The notes: generated by a model not told the origin, from the sequence alone. Counted from the stretch's first letter, positions 21,700 to 34,219 are shown. The stretch: 64,000 nucleotides of DNA from Ryuthela nishihirai (GCA_038380435.1 JAWZYU010000028.1:42715095-42779094), one strand, 5' to 3'. Program-made: numbers and translations.

Positions 21700-21932
21700 G
21701 TCGTCAGTCGGATGGAGCATTAATCTGTGGTCCCTTGCGCAGGATAGACGTACCCTGCGTACGGTAAAGAACATGCTGGATGGCCTTGACGGGAAGTTTC
21801 CATCTGTCTCCTATCATCTGTCCAGTGGGTCCCTTCCGTCCAACCTCCTCTGAGCTCTTGGAATCCTTGTGAGCGTGTTATTTAGCCCATTGTGGTAAAA
21901 AGTGCTATTCGGAGGTAAAACAACCCAAATTC
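21700..21932 (+). mobile_element. SINE A fragment, 3' two-thirds, diverged
   Basis: Starts near gtcggatggagcattaat and runs through gtaaagaacatgctggatgg to gaggtaaaacaaccca. Confidence 0.72.
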
Positions 21933-22328
21933 TGTTACAGGGTTTTCAAACTTTTTTTGTTTGTTTATTTATTTGTTTCGGAGATCTGAAAAAATAAAGG
22001 ACTATATCCCGAGACCTTTAGACCCTAGAGAATCCAAAAAGGCAACGTAGAGATACTAAATATGAAACAAAATTTCAGTATTCATATACATTGCTCGACG
22101 TTGAAAGTGCCCCACCCAGAAGGACATGTACAAACATGCAAATAGAAGGGTGGGTGTGCGCAGTTGAGATATGCAAATGATGATAATCCAGAACCAATGA
22201 CGTGTGTGGCTCAAGAGATAAAAGGTGCAAGAAGGAACAGGGATGGTATTGTGTTTATGCAGGTGGAAGTCGTGCGAACAGTTGAGATTAGGTGGTTCCG
22301 CTTGAAAATTGTTCAGTGAAGGCCGAAA

Positions 22329-23338
22329 ATGTCTGGTACACGCTGTCGGTAGGTTTATTGTCATTTGGATGGTTTAGAAAGAGGAAGAATTATAGGCCTA
22401 TGTGAAGCTGAATGGACTACACGACGATGGACTACTCCCCATGTTCATCGGGATGCATGAACTGTTGGCAACAGCGGCGAAATGAAGGTTCTACCATGCG
22501 TCGCAGAGGGAGTGGTGCAGTCCGACAGATGTCAGAACAGCTTGATAGGCGCATTGTTCGACATGCTCGTTCATCCCCACAGAGCACTGCAGGTGATATT
22601 CGACGGGCTATGTCAACAGCCATGGACGTCCCCATAACGACCTGAACAGTAAATCGAAGGTTGCATGAGGCACACCTGCACTCTAGGCAACCGTTACATT
22701 GACTGCAAACCATCGCAGCACTCGTCTGGCTTGGTGCCGAAGTCATGCGAACTGGGGTCACGAATGGAACACTGTTGTGTTTAGTAATGAATCCCGTGAC
22801 GCTTGATGACGATTGTTGCTCGTTGACGATTGATGGGTCCGTGTATGACGACAACCTGGCGAGAGGACGGATCCAGTTTTTTTTCACAACTGGCACACTG
22901 TTCGTCAGTCAGGCACAATGGTATGGGGTGCTATTGGATATGACAGCAGGTCCACATCACGGGAACACTGATAACTGCACAATACGTTAGCGTGGTTCTG
23001 CAGCCCATTTTGTTACCGTTCCTGGGAGGTATGCAGCAGCCCTTTTTCAGCATGACAACGCCCGTGTACACACTACTAAGGTTTCCAGACAATGTTTGCA
23101 ACACGTTCAAATATTGCCATGGCCAGCACGATCTCCAGATTTATCCCCAATAGAAAATCTGTGGGACCACATTGGACGATGTGTGCAATCCTCTCACCGG
23201 CTGTCACAGAATCTCGATGAATTATGGGAGCAAGTCAACACTGCTGGTGTGCAATTCCTCATGACCATATCCGTTGACTGTATGACTGCATGCCACGGCA
23301 TATTTCTGCCTGTTCACGGCGGTGCAACCACCTACTGA
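22329..23338 (+). pseudogene. Tc1-type transposase, decayed
   Basis: Fragments in shifting frames follow the order of a Tc1 transposase. An N-terminal helix-turn-helix region reads ERGRIIGLCEAEW (about 22378). The middle has VVFSNESRDA near 22775, where the first catalytic Asp appears as Asn. Then come FQHDNARVHTT (second Asp, about 23055) and WPARSPDLSPIENLWDHIGR (catalytic Glu, about 23125). Asp to Glu is 32 residues apart, two short of the usual 34. These enzymes cut and paste DNA at TA. Several stops and frameshifts show it is inactive. I could not define its terminal repeats. Confidence 0.85.
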
Positions 23339-23397
23339 GGCAATCACATTGTATATCAGTGTATCACTATAGATAGCACATCTGACGCGCTACCGTA

Positions 23398-23553
23398 GGA
23401 GCCAACTCTCAACCAGCATTGACGCGAGGCTTCCAACTATCATATAACAGCTGTATTACTTCAACCTTCTCTGAACCCTTGGGGGTCCTTGTGACTTGGC
23501 CATTTAGTCAATTGTGCGCACAAAAACACCGCTCAAGGATAAAACAATCCAAC
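23398..23553 (+). mobile_element. SINE A fragment, 3' end, old
   Basis: Recognised by ccaaccttctctgaaccctt, gtgacttggccatttag and the aaaacaatccaac tail. Confidence 0.6.
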
Positions 23554-23554
23554 T

Positions 23555-24140
23555 CGTAATCCTATATTGTATTCACACAACGCAAATGATGATGACTTTA
23601 GCTTATCTTTAGAGCTGTTATATTCTTTTTCTCAATCTTCCTGACCTCACATGTCAATCTCAATTCACTGAAAGCACGAACAACTTCTTTTCTAATTGTA
23701 AATTTCCTTTTGTTACGCTCTTCATAACAAAAAGCAGCACTTGGTCCATTGAATGTTCCGAGAAAGGACTCCTAAAACCTTAATGCATCCAGTAATCCAT
23801 TAAATCGCCAATAAGCAGCTTACAGGAAAGCTGAAAAGCTTTCACAAGAATTCTGTCCGTTAGGGAAGATTTATTAACGTCTCCAATCATTAATAACCTC
23901 GGTACTGTGATTAGCAGCAAGAGAATTAATCATTCACTCTGTCTCTGTAGTAAGGGATCGTCTCACGTCGAAAGTTTGTTTTGAGAATTTTTTTGCTACC
24001 CGTTCATGTAAGAGTAAGGCAGCAAACCTCGAATTTCAAAAAATAGTCACTCTATAAACAAAAGGTTTCCGGACAGTTTCATGTCATGTCGATATGTCGA
24101 TGGGAAGTCATATTCAAAGCTATCTGATTTTGAAAATAAA
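23555..24140. other. No recognised feature
   Basis: AT-rich spacer without a long frame. Confidence 0.4.
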
Positions 24141-24211
24141 CTTTATGCGGAAAAATGTCAGTAGAGATCAATTGAAAATCTCACTGAGATCTTTCTAATT
24201 CCTAATTTTCA

Positions 24212-24585
24212 GGGGCTCAGTCGGTAGTGCGCCAGGCTCGTAATCTGCAGTTCCCAGGTTCGAGTCCCAGCTGGGTCAGCGTTGAGATTTATCTCCGCAA
24301 AACTCACCGCCCTGCCCACGGTCAGCAGGGGACACCGATGGGCTTGGAAAGGCCGCCGTCCGTCGGATGGTACGTTAAGCCGTGACTCCGTGTGCGGGAG
24401 AGCCATACCCTCTTCACGTTAAAGAACACGCTGGATGGCCTTGACGGGAGGTGCCATCTCTCCCAACAGCCGTTCCAGTGGGTCCCCTCCCCCAACTTTC
24501 TCTGAGCCTTCGGGGTCCTTGTGACCTGGCCATTTAGCCCATTGTGTGCAAAAAAGTGCTGCTCAGACGTAAAACAACTAACCAA
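24212..24585 (+). mobile_element. SINE A copy, full length
   Basis: A perfect 11-bp duplication, cctaattttca (24201-24211 and 24586-24596). The target sequence resembles the arm of a family F foldback (acctaattttcaacaatatt), so the SINE seems to sit inside an old F copy. The first few head bases are missing. Confidence 0.92.
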
Positions 24586-24659
24586 CCTAATTTTCAACAA
24601 TATTCTTTCAATATTTAGAGTTAAAAAGCTGAAGCATTCAACTGCAACTTTTGTCCGCC

Positions 24660-25285
24660 ACGAAAAATTTACCTCAAAAGTTAAAACTGTTATAACATAA
24701 ATGTAATATTTAATGTTTTGAATTATTTACTTAGTACTGGTACAAAAACAAATTGCTAGGTATTTGGTGATACGCGGATAAAAAGAAATTTGTAAATTAC
24801 TATGTTAGAGAAACGAACAGAGATGTCGAACAGAATAAAAGATTTTGGCTGTGCTCGGTCAGTTAGGTTTTATCAATGGAATCGAATGCATCTCTTCCTA
24901 AGGGACGTGACACGACATGATGGTGTGCTTCTTTTCATTCTTACTTTCCAGTCCTGCGGATTACCTCTTGGGATTGCTTCTCTTGTGTTAGAGGGGAATT
25001 CGCTGAAGCAAAGCACCGTGCAACTGAAAGTTGGCTGAAACTCTAGTGGCGACACAAAGGGAGATCTAATACTTCGCAGCAGGAATCGTTCAGCTGTGAA
25101 AGCATCAAAGGGGCATGTTGCAAATGGCGTGAATGGGGCCTTCAAAGATGGGAATCAAAGCATTCTTTCTAAAACACTTACGACCGTTAATTACACCATT
25201 GGATAGTGATGAGGAAAGAAAGACGAGGGTATGTTTTTTTCTTAGCCTTTTGTAATTAAAGAAAAGTATGCTGACATAGCTCCGA
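24660..25285. other. No firm feature
   Basis: A good polypyrimidine tract and CAG end near 24955, but the frames that follow close quickly. I do not call an exon. Confidence 0.35.
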
Positions 25286-25289
25286 TTTG

Positions 25290-25646
25290 GGGGGCAGGAG
25301 GTTCAATTGGTATTGCGCCACGTTCTTAATCTGCAGTTGGCAGATGTGCCAAGTTGATACTTATCTCAGATGTGCTGACGATATCTCAGATGTTCCTCGG
25401 TGAGAAAAAAAGACATCGTTTGGCTTTAAAAGACCGCCGTTCGTCAGATTGAACGTTAAGTTTGGGCTCCGGTGTGCAGGGAGAGCCATATCCTGAGCAC
25501 GTTAAAGAACACGCAGGATGGCCTTGGTGAGAGGCTTCCATCTGTCTCCTAACAGCTATCCAGTGCTTGGGTCCTTGTGACCTGGCCATTTAACTCAGCC
25601 TCAATGTGCGCACAAAAGTGCCGCTCAGAGGTAAAACATCTCAACA
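25290..25646 (+). mobile_element. SINE A copy, old
   Basis: The head (ggcaggaggttcaattggta) and body are heavily mutated. Recognisable from gttaaagaacacgcaggatg and gccgctcagaggtaaaac. Confidence 0.7.
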
Positions 25647-25791
25647 ACGCATTACCGACTGAAATAGCATCCACGCCATCCCACCCGTCACCAACTGAAA
25701 TGGATTCTCTTCTAAGAGAATAATTTGAGATATATTCTCTTCTAAGTTTCGTCATTTGAGGAACAAGTTTGCTATTTGATTGGGTTGTTTG

Positions 25792-26134
25792 GTTGGGTTG
25801 TATTACCTCTGAGCGGCACTTTTTTGCACACAATGGGCTAAATGGCCAGGTCACATGGACCCCGAAGGCTAAGAGAAGGTTGGAGGTGGGGACCCACTGA
25901 AACAGGTAGCCTCTGGGCAAGGCCATCCAATGTGTTCTTTAACGTGCACAGGGTATGGCTCTCCCGCACATGGTACCACGGGTTAATGTCCCATCAGACG
26001 GACGGCGGCCTTTGCAATCCCATCGGGGTCCCCTACTGACCTTGGGCAGGGAATTTTGCTGAGATAAATCTCAACGCTAGCCCAACTGGGACTCGAACCT
26101 GGGAACTGCAGATTACGAGCCTGGCGCGCTACCG
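25792..26134 (-). mobile_element. SINE A copy, head incomplete
   Basis: From the ggttgggttgtattacctct tail to gcctggcgcgctaccg; the outermost part of the tRNA-like head is missing. Confidence 0.82.
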
Positions 26135-26309
26135 TAATGGATTTCCCATTACATGTGAATAAGCCAAGATAAGAAAAGAATTTACGAAAAGCGTCTTCGG
26201 AAAGGGAAGGTCTTCCCAGGCATGGATCTGTTCAAAAATCCTTCGATAAGCTCCAGTACTCCCATTTCATTTGCGATCACTTCTGAAAAATTCACCAAAC
26301 GTCTTCCTC

Positions 26310-26640
26310 AAGGGAAAGCTTTGATTTGGTTTCTCATTTTTATCTCGTTTTCGAAAAATACGTGATAATAATTTCACTTTCTCGTCTCTCGGCCTGTACA
26401 TATTGAAATATTCTGTTTTTAGAGCTAAATTAAAAATATCTTTTTTGGTTTGAGATAGTTATTGATGCAATATTACGATTTGTCCTTTCCGAATCTCCCA
26501 AAAGCTATAATTCCACCTTCTAATAGCGAAAAAATTCAAAAATTGTAAAATTTTAAAAGAATATTACAAACAATGTATTTACGCTAGAAATTCAAACTTT
26601 TGGTGATGGAATGTGAAGGTAATGGAATTTCTATTGACAA
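26310..26640 (+). repeat. Dispersed repeat R1, single-unit copy
   Basis: Shares, in order, ctcgttttcgaaaaata, a gagctaaattaaaaatatct segment, gaatctcccaaaagcta, ccttctaatagcgaaaaaa and a gaatattacaaacaatgtat segment with sequence at 48.05-49.2 kb and more weakly at 41.77-42.0 kb. It contains one copy of the segment amplified to a satellite at 48.2 kb. Confidence 0.6.
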
Positions 26641-26673
26641 CAGTGAGTTGGCCCCTTACTCCTATTCAGGACC

Positions 26674-27062
26674 TGTGGCGGGGGTGGCTTAGTCGGTAGC
26701 GCACCAGGATCATAATCTGCAGTTCTCAGGTTCGAGTCCCAGCTACGTCAGCGTTGAGATTTATCTCCGCAAAATTCCCCGCCCTGCCCACGGTGAGTAG
26801 GGGACACCGATGGGCTTGGAAAGGTCGCTGTCCATCTGATGGGACTTTAAGCCGTGGCCCCGTGTGTGGGAGAGCCATACCCTGTGCACGTTAAAAAACA
26901 CGCTGGATGGCCTTGACGGGAGGCTACCATCTGTCTCCCAACAGCTGTTCCAGTGGGTCCCCTCCCCCAACCTTCTCTGAGCCTTCGGGGTCCATGTGAC
27001 CTAGCCATTTAGCCCATGGTGTGCAAAAAAGTGCCGCTCAGAGGTAAAACAACCCAACCTAG
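26674..27062 (+). mobile_element. SINE A copy, full length
   Basis: Flanked by tcaggacc at 26666-26673 and 27063-27070. Near consensus. Confidence 0.9.
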
Positions 27063-27070
27063 TCAGGACC

Positions 27071-27235
27071 GGATCGGGAGCATGCGCCCCTCCCCCCCCC
27101 CCCCCCTTCAGAATGCAAGTAAGGGTAAAAGAGGCAAAAAATTATTAAACTTATTTATATTTCGTACATTTTTCAAGATTTTTTTTAAAAACCCGTAAAA
27201 TGGAAGGGAATATGCTATACTGCATTGGAAATCCA
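27071..27235 (+). repeat. Dispersed repeat R2, copy 1
   Basis: Aligns with 61950-62110 through atgcgcccctccc versus atgcgcccttcttc, aagtaagggtaaaagaggca versus cagtaaggataaaagaggca, and a ggaaatccacgtgtc-type end. It contains a 15-base C run. Confidence 0.55.
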
Positions 27236-27339
27236 CGTGTCTTCCTCCCCTCCTTTACATTTTTTCTGCTCAATTGTTTTCCTTGCCGCTTCCCCTCCCC
27301 TCGATTTCTTTCCAGATCCTGATCTTCTCTTAGAGCAGG

Positions 27340-27560
27340 TGTGCATTGATAACAATGAATTGACCTCTTACCCCAGAGTGGGTGGAAAAATGCAACTATT
27401 TCATTTTAAGAAATATTGTTTGTTTTTAGAGGTAAATTTAAAAATTGTTTTTGTGTCAGATAGGTATTGTAAAAATATTAATACCTATCTGATTATAGAG
27501 CTTCAGGAAATTTCCGAATCTCCCAAAGGTTTAAACTGTGTCCTCTCTTTGCTTAAAACC
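27340..27560 (+). repeat. Dispersed repeat R1-like sequence
   Basis: The ttaccccagagtgggtgga, gaggtaaatttaaaaattgt and tttccgaatctcccaaag elements echo those at 26.4-26.6 and 49.2-49.3 kb, arranged with a partial inverted duplication of atacctatctga around 27460-27495. Confidence 0.45.
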
Positions 27561-27632
27561 ATCACTAACAACGGAGGTGTCCTCAGAATAAACTGGAGCG
27601 TGTGCATATCTTGAAACCGTTGCCAAGATTAT

Positions 27633-27820
27633 GGTTGGGTTGTTTTATCTCTGAGCGGAACTTCTTTTGCACACAACAGGCTAAATGGCCAGGTCATAAG
27701 AACCCCGAGGGTTCAGAGATGGCTGGGGGGAGAGAACCCACCAGACAGCTGTTACAAGTCTCCCCTTAAAGACCAACCAGCATTTTCTTTAACGTGCAAA
27801 AGGTGTGACTCTCCACACTA
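27633..27820 (-). mobile_element. SINE A fragment, 3' half
   Basis: From the ggttgggttgttttatctct tail to the cgtgcaaaaggtgtgactct region, then lost. Confidence 0.72.
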
Positions 27821-27825
27821 AGGAG

Positions 27826-28252
27826 GATTTATATCATGTCACGTGACACGAAATTTGCCAGATCACTAATTTCTAAAAAAACGTTGCCAGATATTTTTTC
27901 TGAATTCTGTAATCGACCATAGTGTTCGGATACTTTTTTGAGCGACTGTAGATGGTCATATTATTTTGATACTAGATCGTGTGGACTCACTCACGGAAAT
28001 ATTGAGCGTGTGCAGTTACCGTTCACAGCAAACTGGAGCGTGTGCAGTAACTGCACACGCTCCAGTTTGCTGTGAACGGTAACTGGAGCGTGTACAGTTG
28101 CTGTACACGCTCCAGATATTTTTCCTGAATTCTGTAATCACGTGACACGAAGATTGCCAGATCACTAATTTCTAAAAAAATCGTTGCCAGATATTTTTTC
28201 TGAATTCTGTAATCAACCATAGTGTTCGGATATTTTTTTTGAGTGACTGTAC
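27826..28252 (-). mobile_element. Composite MITE, copy 2
   Basis: Two Tc1-like ends (27830-27950 and 28120-28252), each ending in a gagcgactgta or gagtgactgta terminus, enclose the gagcgtgtgcagt palindromes. The part 28010-28250 mirrors 19019-19260 in reverse. A leftover cgtgcactgtacacgctct lies at 28270. Confidence 0.75.
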
Positions 28253-28304
28253 ATTAAATAATTAAATTTGAGCGTGCACTGTACACGCTCTATTTTGCTG
28301 TTTG

Positions 28305-29039
28305 GCCATCATCGTTGTTGGTGGCGGTTTTAATAAGCCAGAAACTTTGCTAAAGTTGAAAAAGCTCAAACCACTGAAACTGCTTCCTTTATGACCGTAT
28401 CCTTAGAATCTCGAAAAACAGGCGACAAAAGAAGAAAAGCAATATTTTTTAATTCTAACGAAAAATAATTCTATTCTCTGTTTATAAAAGACTACTTACG
28501 ATACTTCAGAATCTAATTCTCTGTCCTTCCGTGAGATGGAAAGAAAAAGACCTACAGAAGACTTTTAAGAGAGAAAAAAAGACTGACGTTGTGAAAAGAA
28601 GATTGTTTTTCAATACCGGAGATATTTCAAAGTGCCATTTACAGGTTTCGTTTTTTTAACACAATGTATAGAAAAGTGCGTTGCGATCACCACAGAAAAG
28701 GAAATCGGGCTCCTACTATTTTTTTCCCCATTTGAAGTATTTTTCAGTGCCTCGTAAACAAGAAGCCTAACACATTGTCTCTGACTATTATGTAATGCTC
28801 CTTTTTCAAAGTGTATGATGTTTTTTTTTTTGCCTTTAGTCCGCTCTTAACGGTAGAAATCCGAAATAATGAAAGATTGGTAAAATGCAAATAGAAATCG
28901 TTTATTAGTGCTTATAAAACACAAAAGGTTTTTTTTAAGCAGGCAACACGTTGTTGTCAGAGTAAAACACATTGTTGATCTTCCCATTCCACCATAAAAA
29001 TTTCAAATTTCTAGCATTCTACCTTTAGAGGGCGCTTTT
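28305..29039. other. No recognised feature
   Basis: AT-rich; a short segment at 28990-29035 (acctttagagggcgc) resembles an inverted scrap of repeat R1. Confidence 0.35.
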
Positions 29040-29051
29040 AACACTATTGGG

Positions 29052-29431
29052 TTGTTGTTGTTTTACCTCTGAGCGGCACTTTTTTGCACACCATGGACTA
29101 AATGGTCAGGTTATATGGACCCCGAAGACTCAGAGATGGTTGGTGGAGGGGATCCACTGGAACAGCTGTTGGGAGACAGATGGTAACAAGGCCATCCAGC
29201 GTGTTCTTTAACGTGCACAGGGTATGGCTCTCCCGCACACGGCGCCACGGTTTATTAACGTCCCATCCGATGGACGGCCGCCTTTCTAAGTCCATCGGTG
29301 TCCCCTACTGACCGTGGGCAGGGCGGGGAATTTTTGCGAAGATAAATCTCAACGCTGACCCAGCTGGGACTCGAATCTGGGAATTACAGATTACGAGCCT
29401 AGCGCGCTACCGACTGGGCCAACCTCGCCCC
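29052..29431 (-). mobile_element. SINE A copy, full length
   Basis: Flanks aacactattggg (29040-29051) and aacgctattggg (29432-29443), one mismatch. It lacks part of the ggaggctaccatc region. Confidence 0.88.
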
Positions 29432-29451
29432 AACGCTATTGGGAGATTCTA

Positions 29452-29708
29452 GTTGAGTTGTTTTACTTCTTAGCGACACATTTTTCCACACAGTGCGCTA
29501 AATGGCCAGGCCACAAGAACCCAAAGGGAAGGTTGGGAAAAAGGAATCCACTTAACGTCAAAGCCATCAAGCGTGTTCTCTTTAATGCACAGAGTATGGC
29601 TCTCCTGCGGACGGGGCCATGCCTTAAAGACCCATCCGGCGGACGGAGACTTTTCCAAACTAACAAAGTCCCCTTTCTCACCGGGAGCAGAGGTTGGAGT
29701 TAGCGGCA
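29452..29708 (-). mobile_element. SINE A fragment, old, headless
   Basis: Diverged tail (agttgagttgttttacttct) and body up to the tctcaccgggagcagagg region. Confidence 0.65.
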
Positions 29709-29958
29709 CTCTCGAAGGAAGATTCTGGAAATAGGAATACTAATATTTCATCATATATGTCGAACCAAAACGATTTATTCATCTATCTAAAAAACAAAAA
29801 AAAATGGAAAATTTTAATGTTTACAGCTACAAAGTGAAAAACAAAGTTTTTTTTAACTACTTAAAGATATTATTTCGCAAACCTAGAACTTCTAGAAACT
29901 CTCTGGGGACTTCTAGTGCCTGAGTGAATTAAGTTTTTGAGATGAAATTTTATAGTTA

Positions 29959-30361
29959 AGTTTGGTTGTTTGGGTTGTTTTACCTCTGAGCGGCACTTTT
30001 TTTTTTGCACATAATGGGTTAAATTGGCCAGGTCACAAGGACCCCGAGGGCTCAGAGAAGATTGGGGGAGGGGACCCACTGGAACAGCTGTTGGGAGACA
30101 GATGGTAGCCTCCCGTCAAGGCCATCCAGCGTGTTCTTTAACGTGCACAGGGTTATGGCTCTTCCGCACACGGAGCCACGTTTTATTAACGTCCCATCCG
30201 ATGGACGGCGTCCTTTCCAAGCCCATCGGTGTCCCCTATTGACCGTGGGCAGGGCGAGGAATTTTTGCGGAGATAAATCTCAACGTTGACCCAGCTGGGA
30301 CTCGAACCTGGGAACTACAGATTACGAGCCTAGCGCGCTACCGACTGAGCACTCCCGCCCC
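29959..30361 (-). mobile_element. SINE A copy, full length
   Basis: A perfect 11-bp duplication, ttttatagtta (29948-29958 and 30362-30372). Confidence 0.92.
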
Positions 30362-30374
30362 TTTTATAGTTAGG

Positions 30375-30936
30375 TAGCTTACTTCTACCAGCACTAGTGG
30401 TTTCGTGGAATATGAGCCTTGTGACACAATAATTGTATTTGTTGTATAACGCTTTTCAAAACTTCGAGCGTTCCAAAAATAGATCAAACGATTTTGGTTA
30501 AATTTAAATTAAACGGAGATCACGAAGAGGTCAAAGCTTGATCTACGACTACTAGAAACGGGTAAATTAGGGTCTGGGGTGTTTCGGATTGTAGATGTCG
30601 GAACGTTACGAAATTTTAGATCCGGAAGGTCCTTCAAAGTCAAAGGTTAAATTTAGATCTATCAGTGTTAGAGGGCTAAATATTGATGCCTGGGGGGGGG
30701 GGTGCCTTTTGAGCTATAGATCTCAGAAATTATGCCACGTTTTGGGTGCTATGTGTATTTCGAGGGCAAAGTTCAATTTCAATATATCTGTGCTGGATAG
30801 CTAAAGATTGGTGAATAGGACTATTTCATGCAGTTGAGCTCAGAAATAAGAGGAATGTTTCAGATTCGGTGTCGCATTCAAGGTCAAATAGAAGTCAGAG
30901 TGACGACCTAGGAATCAAGAGGTGCCGAAGGGATCG
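30375..30936. other. No recognised feature
   Basis: AT-rich with a G run near 30692; no supported frame. Confidence 0.4.
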
Positions 30937-30948
30937 ATGGATTTCTAG

Positions 30949-31325
30949 GGTTGGGTTGTTTTACCTCTGAGCGGCACTTTTTTTGCACACCATGGGCTAA
31001 ATGGCCAGGTCACAAGGACCCCGAAGGCTCAGAGAAGGTTGGGGGAGGGGACCCACTGGAACAGCTGTTGGGAGACAGATGGTAGCCTCCCGTCAAGGCC
31101 ATCCAGCGTGTTCTTTAACGTGCACAGGGTATGGCTCTCCCGCACACGGGACCACGGCTTAACGTCCCATCCGACGGGCGGCGGCCTTTCCAAGCCCATA
31201 CTGACTGTGGGCAGGGCGGGGAATTTTGCGAAGATAAATCTCAACGCTGCCCCAGCTGGGACTCGAACCTGGGAACTACAGATTACGAGCCTGGCGCGCT
31301 ACCGACTGAGCCACCCCCGCCCCCA
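30949..31325 (-). mobile_element. SINE A copy, full length
   Basis: A perfect 12-bp duplication, atggatttctag (30937-30948 and 31326-31337). A short deletion removes tcggtgtcccctac. Confidence 0.92.
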
Positions 31326-31569
31326 ATGGATTTCTAGTAGGTTTACAGATGTTAATTTAGCACCACTGGTAATGTGGGAGATATATGCTCACAACATTCA
31401 ATTTCCTCCTTTCGAAATAATTAGCTGAAAAATATTCCAGGTAATTTCGTTTTCTCAGCTATTTCATGAGCTCCGTGTCTACAGGCATCTCCTCTGATAC
31501 TTTACTACTTCCCCTCCCTCTTTCTTTTTTTTACTTTCATATGTAAAGCTGTGAATATACTTTTCAAAG

Positions 31570-31948
31570 GAGGCTGGCGTTGCTCAGTAGGCAGTGCGCC
31601 AAGCTTGTAATGTGAAATTCCCAGGTTCAAGTTCCAACTGTGCTAGCATTGAGATTTCTCTCCGATAACCCCCTGCCCACGATGAGAAGAGAGGCAATGA
31701 TATGCTTGGAAATGTCACCATCCGTCGGATGGGACGTTAAGCCATGGTTCCGTTAAACCATATTCTGTACACGTTAAAGAATACGCTAGATGGCCTTCAA
31801 GGAAGACTCCCACCTGTCTCCTGACAGCTAACCGGTGGATCCATTTATCGTCAACCGGACCGGTCACATGGACCCTTGAGGTCCTTGTGACCTGCTATTA
31901 GCTAACTGTGTGCTTAAAAGTGCCGCCTAGAGACAAAACAGCCCAATC
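31570..31948 (+). mobile_element. SINE A copy, old
   Basis: The head (gttgctcagtaggcagtgcg) and body remain in order but with many substitutions. Confidence 0.7.
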
Positions 31949-31992
31949 TTGGTTCTATTCTCCATTGTGTCTATATTGAATTTGGAAACCGA

Positions 31993-32210
31993 TTAGTTCG
32001 GAAAAGCAGTCGCCCATCTAATGGGACGTTAAACCGTGCTTCGTTTAACAGCATACCAAAAGGCTTTGACGAGATAATTCCATATATCCCGTAACAGCTG
32101 GCTAATGGATTCTCTTCCTCTACTTAGCTCTGAGCCCTTGGGGTTCTTGTGACCTCGCTATTTTACCCATTTTGTGCAAATGCTGCTCAGAGGTAAAGCA
32201 ACCAAACAGA
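31993..32210 (+). mobile_element. SINE A fragment, old, headless
   Basis: Begins in the aatgggacgttaaaccgtgc region and ends gaggtaaagcaaccaaac. Confidence 0.62.
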
Positions 32211-32219
32211 ACAAATCAA

Positions 32220-32760
32220 ATATCTTGGTCAAATTTCGATGAAAATCTTTTTATCCGCAAACAAATCGATAAAATAAAAATATCGTAAAGCTTAGCAAAC
32301 GATTTTGTTATTCTTTTGAGTGGCAGCACGTTTCAAACAGCATAGATGCCTCGTTAAATCTGGCATCCGAAATTTCTCTTGATGCAATTATCGTTTTCTC
32401 GCCTTAACAACAAATTCAAAACTGCTTCGAAGGGAGAAAAGGCGCATTTAAAGAAGAAAATATCAATGAGGAAATCTTGGAAAATTCTTTTTCAATAAGC
32501 TGTTGAATCCCAGAGACGCTTCAACAATAATAAAAGAAATACATCTACAAAGTCTGCATTTTTAGTCAGGAACGAGAAATCGTAATTTAAATCGTTTATT
32601 TTGTTGTCATGCCCAAGAGACAATTTCAATGCTCATTGCTGCGAAATAAGTAAGTCATTCTTTTTTTGATTTATTGCTAAAATCGAAGATGGCGTACAGT
32701 GCATTTCCTTTCGAGCATTCTATCTATCGAGTGAAATTTAATGCCTGTCTGATGTTTTAT
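32220..32760. other. No recognised feature
   Basis: AT-rich spacer. Confidence 0.4.
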
Positions 32761-32763
32761 ATA

Positions 32764-32899
32764 CAGTCGCTCAAAAAAGTATCCGAACACTAAGGTTGAT
32801 TACAGAATTCAGGAAAAAATACCTGGCAACGATTTTTTTTTAGAAATTAGTGATCTGACAACCTTCGTGTCACGTGACACGAAGGTTGCCAGATCAGAG
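32764..32899 (+). mobile_element. Tc1-like MITE, half copy
   Basis: Starts cagtcgctcaaaaaagtatc after TA, passes the central palindrome cttcgtgtcacgtgacacga and stops soon after, so the right half is missing. Confidence 0.78.
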
Positions 32900-33321
32900 T
32901 AAAAAGGGGCTTTTGGACTAGTCAGCCCGTGTAGGCAGCCAGTTCAGACCCGAAAACAACAGCTGTGAGTCACATTCCCACAATAGCACTTCCAAAAGCA
33001 CACTTGATACATAAAAATATTTACAACAGCAAAAATACAATAAAAATGCAACAATAGATAAAAATAAATAAATTAGAGGGACATGACAAGCAGATAAATA
33101 CTTAAGACAATAAAACTATCGCAGAATGCGTTATCTGTGCAAATGGATGTAAAAAAATTTCATAAAACAACTTCATGTTAAATTTTTATCATTGAATTAA
33201 TTTTGTTTTAGAACAGATTGAAAAGCAATCGAGGCTTGGAAAAAGAATAGATTAATAGATGCAGAGCAAAAATCGGAAGGACATGCATTGTCCTTAAATA
33301 TGGATTGTAATAAAATACAAG

Positions 33322-33710
33322 GTCGGTTGGTTGTTTTAACTCTGAGCGGCACTTTTTTGCACACCATGGGCTAAATGGCCAGGTCACATGGACCCCGAAG
33401 GCTCAGAGAAGGTTGGGGGAGGGGACCCACTGGAACAGCTGTTGGGAGACAAATGGTAGCCTCCCGTTAAGGCCATCCAGCGTGTTCTTTAACGTGCACA
33501 GGGTATGACTCTCCCGCACACGGGACCACGGCTTAACGTCCCATCCGACGGACGGCGGCCTTTCCAAGCCCATCGGTGTCCCCTATTGACCGTGGGCAGG
33601 GCGGGGAATTTTTTCGGAGATAAATCTCAACGCTGACCCAGCTGGGACTCGAACCTGGGACCTACAGATTACGAGCCTGGCGCGCTACCGACTGAGCCAT
33701 CCTCGCCCCC
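33322..33710 (-). mobile_element. SINE A copy, full length
   Basis: Flanks aataaaatacaag (33309-33321) and aataaaatccaag (33711-33723), one mismatch. Confidence 0.9.
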
Positions 33711-33723
33711 AATAAAATCCAAG

Positions 33724-34215
33724 AATCCCTCTCTTAACACTGTTAATTTGTTCCAGCAAAACAGAGTGCTGTATTTCCATAAAAATAGGTGTTAATTCCT
33801 TAAGTACCGGTCATTGCTAGAGGCTATTTCGATACTTGCATTGTTAGGAGTATGGCTAAAAACTTGTTCAGTTTAACGTTCCTTTTGTGAAATTTTCGGC
33901 TCTTTATTGATCTGCAATTGCGTCTTCTCATTGGTTTGATATATCGTGGAGGTTAGAGGGTGTTTTAAATCTATCGATCCACCCCATAGTAGCAGTAAAT
34001 GGTTTCACAAGTTTTTCAGGCTGAGCTTTTTCCTGATCTTCATATAGGTCTTTTCTTCGATAATAGGTGAACTTAACGGAATTTTACGTTGGATATTTAT
34101 CATCAATATTTAGAAGTCTCTCCATTTCAATCTAATAGCCTGCTTGGCCCTAATTAATTTTGTTGCCTGCAGTGGAACAGTTAGCTTTCCTGCTGCTAAA
34201 ATTGATTCTTTTTTA
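33724..34215. other. No recognised feature
   Basis: AT-rich spacer leading up to the GC-rich island. Confidence 0.4.
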
Positions 34216-34219
34216 TTTA

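Noticed and set aside
22056..22364. 102-codon minus frame upstream of the Tc1 pseudogene
   Set aside because: It overlaps the start of the transposase remnant on the other strand and shows no motif.
24938..25038. Strong polypyrimidine tract and CAG acceptor as an exon start
   Set aside because: All frames close within about 30 codons and no donor follows; at best a terminal exon with no supporting evidence.
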